Shown in pieces: positions 35,419-37,982 of a stretch of DNA of 37,982 bases. Position 1 is the first letter of the stretch, and each line of letters begins with the position of its first letter. Both the position numbers and the translations under genes were made by a program. The stretch is from positions 1-37,982 of IMG/VR virus record IMGVR_UViG_3300019755_000004; one strand, given 5' to 3'. Source of the stretch: a virus. The notes under the pieces are model-generated. The model saw only the letters and a program-made list of their open reading frames with translations. It was not told the origin of the DNA and ran no database searches.

Positions 35419-35587
35419 TTATTATCTCTCTCCTTTCTATTTCTTTTTTAATTATTGCACAAAGTTCGTAATCTTCTCTACCTGTGGCTAGATCTAATTG
35501 ATAGCTTAACTCACGAATTGACATATTTTCGTAAAACATAGTTTTTATGATTTTTTTGTTATCTAGTATGTTGATTACGTCTTCCAT
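35363..35587 (-). CDS. Small UVR-motif protein, 74 residues
   Basis: Residues about 26-49 read ELSYQLDLATGREDYELCAI followed by IKKEIERRE. This fits the UVR motif (L-x-x-Q-L-x-x-A-x-x-x-x-x-Y/F-E-x-C/A-A-x-I-R/K-x-E-I) of UvrB/UvrC and ClpX/McsA-type proteins, used for protein-protein contacts. The C-terminal 18 residues overlap the DUF1064 gene in another frame. It could recruit a host UvrABC or protease partner; this is inference from the motif. Confidence 0.65.
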   Translation of the reverse strand: MEDVINILDNKKIIKTMFYENMSIRELSYQLDLATGREDYELCAIIKKEIERREIINEQILRKKGNLQRDNVRF

Positions 35588-35606
35588 GATATAAAGTTAC
35601 AACTTT

Positions 35607-35816
35607 TTAAACTTTTATTTTACCTATTATTATTCTAAACATATCTTTATGTGTCTTTTTTAATTCTATTGCGTTATGAGGTATTCTATAGAAAGACATT
35701 GCGTTAAAATTATATATAACTTCATTTTTACTCTGCCTACTTAATAGAGTACATTCAACAAAATCGCTATATACTTTGTATTTATGAATAGAATTTAATT
35801 TCTTTTTAAAAAACAT
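35607..35816 (-). CDS. Hypothetical basic protein, 69 residues
   Basis: A basic start (MFFKKKLNSIHKYKVYSDFV) with alternating strands (NEVIYNFNAMSFYRIPHNAI, FRIIIGKIKV). No family is recognised. Its ATG overlaps the stop of the upstream 47-residue gene (TAATG). Confidence 0.52.
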   Translation of the reverse strand: MFFKKKLNSIHKYKVYSDFVECTLLSRQSKNEVIYNFNAMSFYRIPHNAIELKKTHKDMFRIIIGKIKV

Positions 35817-35959
35817 TATATATAATTTATAAAGTTAATTTCAAAAAATATAAATCCGAACGTAAGCATTTTGAATTGCCCTATTTCATCTTCGCCATTA
35901 GCCATAAATAAACCTAAACTTAATTCATCTATATCATTAATATTAAATTCTACCTTCAT
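35816..35959 (-). CDS. Hypothetical protein, 47 residues
   Basis: Reads MKVEFNINDIDELSLGLFMA then NGEDEIGQFKMLTFGFIFFE. It starts 2 nt after the stop of the 75-residue gene and its stop overlaps the next start by 1 nt, so it fills an otherwise empty space in a compact operon. Beta-rich with an aromatic hydrophobic tail. No family is recognised. Confidence 0.52.
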   Translation of the reverse strand: MKVEFNINDIDELSLGLFMANGEDEIGQFKMLTFGFIFFEINFINYI

Positions 35960-35961
35960 AC

Positions 35962-36189
35962 TTACAACTTTTTAAACTTAATTAAATCTTTTGTATCAAA
36001 TTTTCCAGTTCTCTTAATAACCATAACCGTACTATCGTTAATTTGAGTGCACTTATAAAGCGTATCGCAAGGAATTGGTATAATTACATTAGTTTTAATT
36101 ATTACTTCCTTATAATGCTTTATTTTGCTTTCTGCTATCATTGAAACTATGGCAATTAACAATAGTACGATTAAGATTAGTTTTTTCAT
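35962..36189 (-). CDS. Membrane-anchored or exported small protein, 75 residues
   Basis: The N-terminal hydrophobic segment (MKKLILIVLLLIAIVSMIAE) is a signal anchor or an uncleaved signal peptide. The rest, with two cysteines (IPCDTLYKCTQIND) and a basic end (FKKL), would sit in the periplasm. No family is recognised. A 2-nt gap to both neighbours. Confidence 0.55.
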   Translation of the reverse strand: MKKLILIVLLLIAIVSMIAESKIKHYKEVIIKTNVIIPIPCDTLYKCTQINDSTVMVIKRTGKFDTKDLIKFKKL

Positions 36190-36191
36190 GG

Positions 36192-36704
36192 TTAGTTAGA
36201 TTTAAGTTCTTTAGCAAGTCCACGACCTAGCCAATTGAAAATGTCATAATGTTTGGATGCTAGATAATTTATTATTAGTATGTGATTCAATTCTTTCTCA
36301 ATTGGAGCAGAACTTCCACAAGTTATAAAGCAATTTGAAAAAATGCCATCTTTCAATATTATCTCCATAGAACAAGATAAATTATAATTACTTTTATAAG
36401 TAAAAAATATATTCCCATCTCCATCACAACCTACCGCAACTCTTTCCTGACAAAAAACTGGCTGAACCTCTTTAAATTCAACTCTCAAATCTTTAGTTAT
36501 TAATTTACATAACTCAACTGCATGAAGTTCAGTAAAATTAGACAACGGTCTAACGTATGGAATCATATTTATATCTTTACTCATTAAATCGTTCCATTGG
36601 AAATGAATTTCATCGAAATTTAAGTCATGTCCTTTTATACACTTAAATATTAATCCTGTACCTCCGTACATCTTCAATTCTTCTACTTTAATACAATCTT
36701 TCAT
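36192..36704 (-). CDS. Phage hypothetical protein with KHYDIFNWLGRGLA C-terminus (paralogue 2)
   Basis: A 170-residue protein. The N-terminus MKDCIKVEELKMYGGTGLIF and C-terminus LASKHYDIFNWLGRGLAKE match the protein at 4087-4587, whereas the centre, with several cysteines (QERVAVGCDGDGNIFFTYKS), does not. The DNA at the conserved ends is also almost identical, so the ends may be kept alike by recombination while the centre is replaced. It shares the leftward operon with DUF1064. Confidence 0.65.
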   Translation of the reverse strand: MKDCIKVEELKMYGGTGLIFKCIKGHDLNFDEIHFQWNDLMSKDINMIPYVRPLSNFTELHAVELCKLITKDLRVEFKEVQPVFCQERVAVGCDGDGNIFFTYKSNYNLSCSMEIILKDGIFSNCFITCGSSAPIEKELNHILIINYLASKHYDIFNWLGRGLAKELKSN

Positions 36705-36708
36705 CTTT

Positions 36709-36981
36709 CTATTGGTTTAATATATTTATAAATTCTTCTACGCTTACCTCTATTGTTGCATTGATATTAACGCAAACCTTATCGTCTTGTCGCTCCAGCT
36801 TAACATCTTTATCTTTACACTCATTAAGAATATCTATTACATCGTCGTTATCTCCTACGATACAATAAACGTCTTTAATATCGTGCATTTTTACTTCCTC
36901 GAATAAAATAACCTTATTCTCAAAATCGACCGTTAAAGTGCAGTTTTCTGGTATCTCAATACTTTCTATTAGCTTAGCCAT
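36709..36981 (-). CDS. Hypothetical protein, 90 residues
   Basis: The ATG at 36981 (MAKLIESIEIPENCTLTVDF) is preferred to a TTG 9 nt upstream. Acidic, alpha/beta pattern (ENKVILFEEVKMHDIKDVYC, DNDDVIDILNECKDKDVKL). No family is recognised. It overlaps the upstream 51-residue gene by 13 nt. Confidence 0.58.
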   Translation of the reverse strand: MAKLIESIEIPENCTLTVDFENKVILFEEVKMHDIKDVYCIVGDNDDVIDILNECKDKDVKLERQDDKVCVNINATIEVSVEEFINILNQ

Positions 36982-37124
36982 ATTTTCCAAACCTCCCTCA
37001 CGTCTTTTGTTATTTCATACTCTGTATTATCTTTCGCAACTAAAGTCAATCTTTTGTTTTGACTACCTAGGCTAGCAGAAATTATATTACCTGCCTTGAT
37101 CTGATTTTTAATATATTCAACCAT
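36969..37124 (-). CDS. Hypothetical protein, 51 residues
   Basis: Reads MVEYIKNQIKAGNIISASLG followed by SQNKRLTLVAKDNTEYEITK. It is the first gene of the leftward operon; an A/G-rich stretch (AAAAGGAAATGG) surrounds its start. Small beta-rich protein, possibly an SH3-like fold; no family is recognised. Its end overlaps the next gene. Confidence 0.5.
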   Translation of the reverse strand: MVEYIKNQIKAGNIISASLGSQNKRLTLVAKDNTEYEITKDVREVWKIWLS

Positions 37125-37151
37125 TTCCTTTTATTAATTATTAAGTTAGTG

Positions 37152-37237
37152 GATGGTGAGGGAGTCGAACCCCCGTTCGTGCCTTTAGTATTTAAATAGC
37201 TATATTGTTAATATTAATTAGCACCCCTACACCCTAA
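37152..37237 (-). tRNA. tRNA-like or degenerate tRNA element
   Basis: On the minus strand the 3' part has a full T-arm, GGGGG-TTCGACT-CCCTC (one G-U pair), followed by ACCATCC-A, the acceptor 3' strand and discriminator of a tRNA. The best 5' partner, GGGTGTA, gives only five of seven pairs, and no normal D-arm or anticodon arm is visible in the AT-rich middle. It may be a tRNA remnant, a tRNA/tmRNA 3'-end capture (attachment-site-like), or a tRNA-like domain in the leader of the 35-37 kb operon. No CCA is encoded. Confidence 0.35.
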
Positions 37238-37296
37238 CAACACGGTTAGAAAAATACACACAACTGTTTATGAATTGCGATGTGTTGCTTTGTTTT

Positions 37297-37982
37297 TTAT
37301 TCCTCAAAAAATGCTTTAAAAGAACTTCCGCCATATTCATTTTTCGTAAGCTCGATTATTTCTTTGATTGAATATTTATCTTTTTTATCTTCCAATCTAT
37401 TATTTACAAAATCTTTAGTTCCAAAAGAACAAGCGCCAGTAACCACTCTATAACAAATAACCGCATCAGCGAAATCTAATTTGCTATCTAAAGTTAAATC
37501 TTTATAATCTTCCTTGCTTCTGTTATTGGTCTTGAATAATAAATCTTGTTGAGCATCTTTAATTGTATCTCCGTGAGCGTAATTACCTTTTCCATCAGTA
37601 ATTAGATAAAATTCCTTTGTTCTATTTAATTGCCTTACTTTTCTGATATTTCCCTTAATGTGCAATACCTCTGTAAACATATCATCAGCTTTAATGTACT
37701 TGTTATTTTGCCATGATAATAATGGAATATTTTGATATTCATAGTCGGATATAGATTTGTCTTTAGGAATTGTTACTCCTGTACCTACCAAGTCAAGAGA
37801 GCCACCCACAGTAAGGTTATCAGGTAATGATGTGATTGCTGTACCTCCCAAGTAAAGAGAGCCACCCACAGTAAGGTTATCAGGTAATGATGTGATTGCT
37901 GTACCTACCAAGTCAAGAGAGTCGCCCACAGTAAGGTTATCAGGTAATGATGTGATTGCTGTACCTCGCAAGTAAAGATAGC
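37297..37982 (-). CDS. Leucine-rich-repeat protein, C-terminal part (continues from 194)
   Basis: After the last repeat (GTAITSLPDNLTVGGSLDLV and the degenerate GTGVTIPKDKS) comes a distinct C-terminal domain of about 150 residues: YIKADDMFTEVLHIKGNIRK, TKEFYLITDGKGNYAHGDTI, then KDAQQDLLFK and a helical end. Repeat plus KGNYAHGDTIKDA-type domain is a combination recalled from other phage-encoded proteins of unknown function. It joins in frame with the 1-194 segment. Regulated from site A. The unit number in the assembly (four full repeats) is a minimum estimate. Confidence 0.85.
   Translation of the reverse strand, partial: YLYLRGTAITSLPDNLTVGDSLDLVGTAITSLPDNLTVGGSLYLGGTAITSLPDNLTVGGSLDLVGTGVTIPKDKSISDYEYQNIPLLSWQNNKYIKADDMFTEVLHIKGNIRKVRQLNRTKEFYLITDGKGNYAHGDTIKDAQQDLLFKTNNRSKEDYKDLTLDSKLDFADAVICYRVVTGACSFGTKDFVNNRLEDKKDKYSIKEIIELTKNEYGGSSFKAFFEE
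37784..37982 (-). repeat. 60-bp tandem repeats (leucine-rich repeat coding), right part
   Basis: Three 60-bp units, at 37784, 37844 and 37904; the last is the terminal overlap copy of 1-60. The units differ mainly in the codons for the two residues either side of the SL(D/Y)L step and the last residue of the unit (V, G or R). Unit number is likely to vary between isolates through slippage or recombination. Confidence 0.88.
37904..37982. repeat. 79-bp terminal direct repeat, right copy
   Basis: Identical to positions 1-79. If the two copies are merged, the non-redundant length is 37903 bp, and the leftward leucine-rich-repeat gene runs without interruption from 194 through the junction to 37297 (801 nt, 267 codons including the stop). 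Confidence 0.9.

Noticed and set aside
37904-37982. Terminal repeat as a true packaging terminal redundancy
   Set aside because: It lies within a coding tandem repeat and has a length usual for an assembly overlap; a circular contig explains it more simply.
1-37982. CRISPR array, retron, DGR or toxin-antitoxin system
   Set aside because: No spaced short repeats, no reverse transcriptase and no recognisable toxin pair; the only direct tandem repeats are the coding 60-bp units.

Overview
The window looks like a near-complete genome of a tailed siphovirus that infects a member of the Bacteroidota. The evidence is the low GC content, more than twenty promoters with the Bacteroidota -7 element TAnnTTTG (TATATTTG, TACTTTTG and variants), almost no Shine-Dalgarno sequences, and an HK97-type head plus long-tail gene set. 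The first 79 bases equal the last 79 bases (37904-37982). A 266-residue leucine-rich-repeat gene reads in frame across that junction. The contig is therefore best read as circular or circularly permuted, about 37.9 kb, and cut inside a tandem repeat. No integrase or recognisable lysogeny module was found.

Layout. (1) 1-4.6 kb, leftward: the start of the leucine-rich-repeat gene; a recombination operon (SSB-like OB-fold protein, YqaJ/lambda-type exonuclease, accessory protein); small genes; a DNA methyltransferase. (2) 4.6-8.9 kb, rightward: a 48-residue ribbon-helix-helix protein, a replisome organizer, a zinc finger/TOPRIM/DnaB-type primase-helicase, and a phospholipase-D-fold protein. (3) 9.0-20 kb: terminases, portal, Mu F-like protein, prohead protease, capsid and connector proteins, interrupted between 12.1 and 16.3 kb by small cassettes that have their own promoters and mostly their own terminators. 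(4) 20.0-21.3 kb, a leftward cassette that includes a mini P-loop ATPase. (5) 21.4-23.3 kb, a structured non-coding leader followed by two appendage genes. (6) 23.4-24.3 kb, a leftward five-gene cassette with an XRE-type DNA-binding protein. (7) 24.4-33 kb: tail terminator, tail tube, tail chaperones joined by a -1 frameshift, tape measure, tail tip and fibre. (8) 33-35 kb, lysis: small membrane proteins and an M15 peptidase. (9) 35-37.1 kb, a leftward operon with a DUF1064 nuclease-like protein and a UVR-motif protein, preceded by a tRNA-like element.

The most notable result is regulatory. A 14-bp near-palindrome, ATGTTGTACAACAT and close variants, occurs nine times, always between genes. 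In seven cases its centre lies 47.5 or 48.5 bp from the last base of a -7 element, on either strand. This is the geometry expected of an activator, and it links the leucine-rich-repeat gene, the recombination operon and the cassettes inside the structural region into one candidate regulon. A second set of three promoters shares an identical 21-bp block that fills the -33 element and spacer. Three further genes begin 4-5 bases after a -7 element and would give leaderless mRNAs. Other points of interest are two candidate small RNAs, an A-AAA-AAA frameshift site, a domain shared by the tail-tip and fibre proteins, and several paralogous small proteins.
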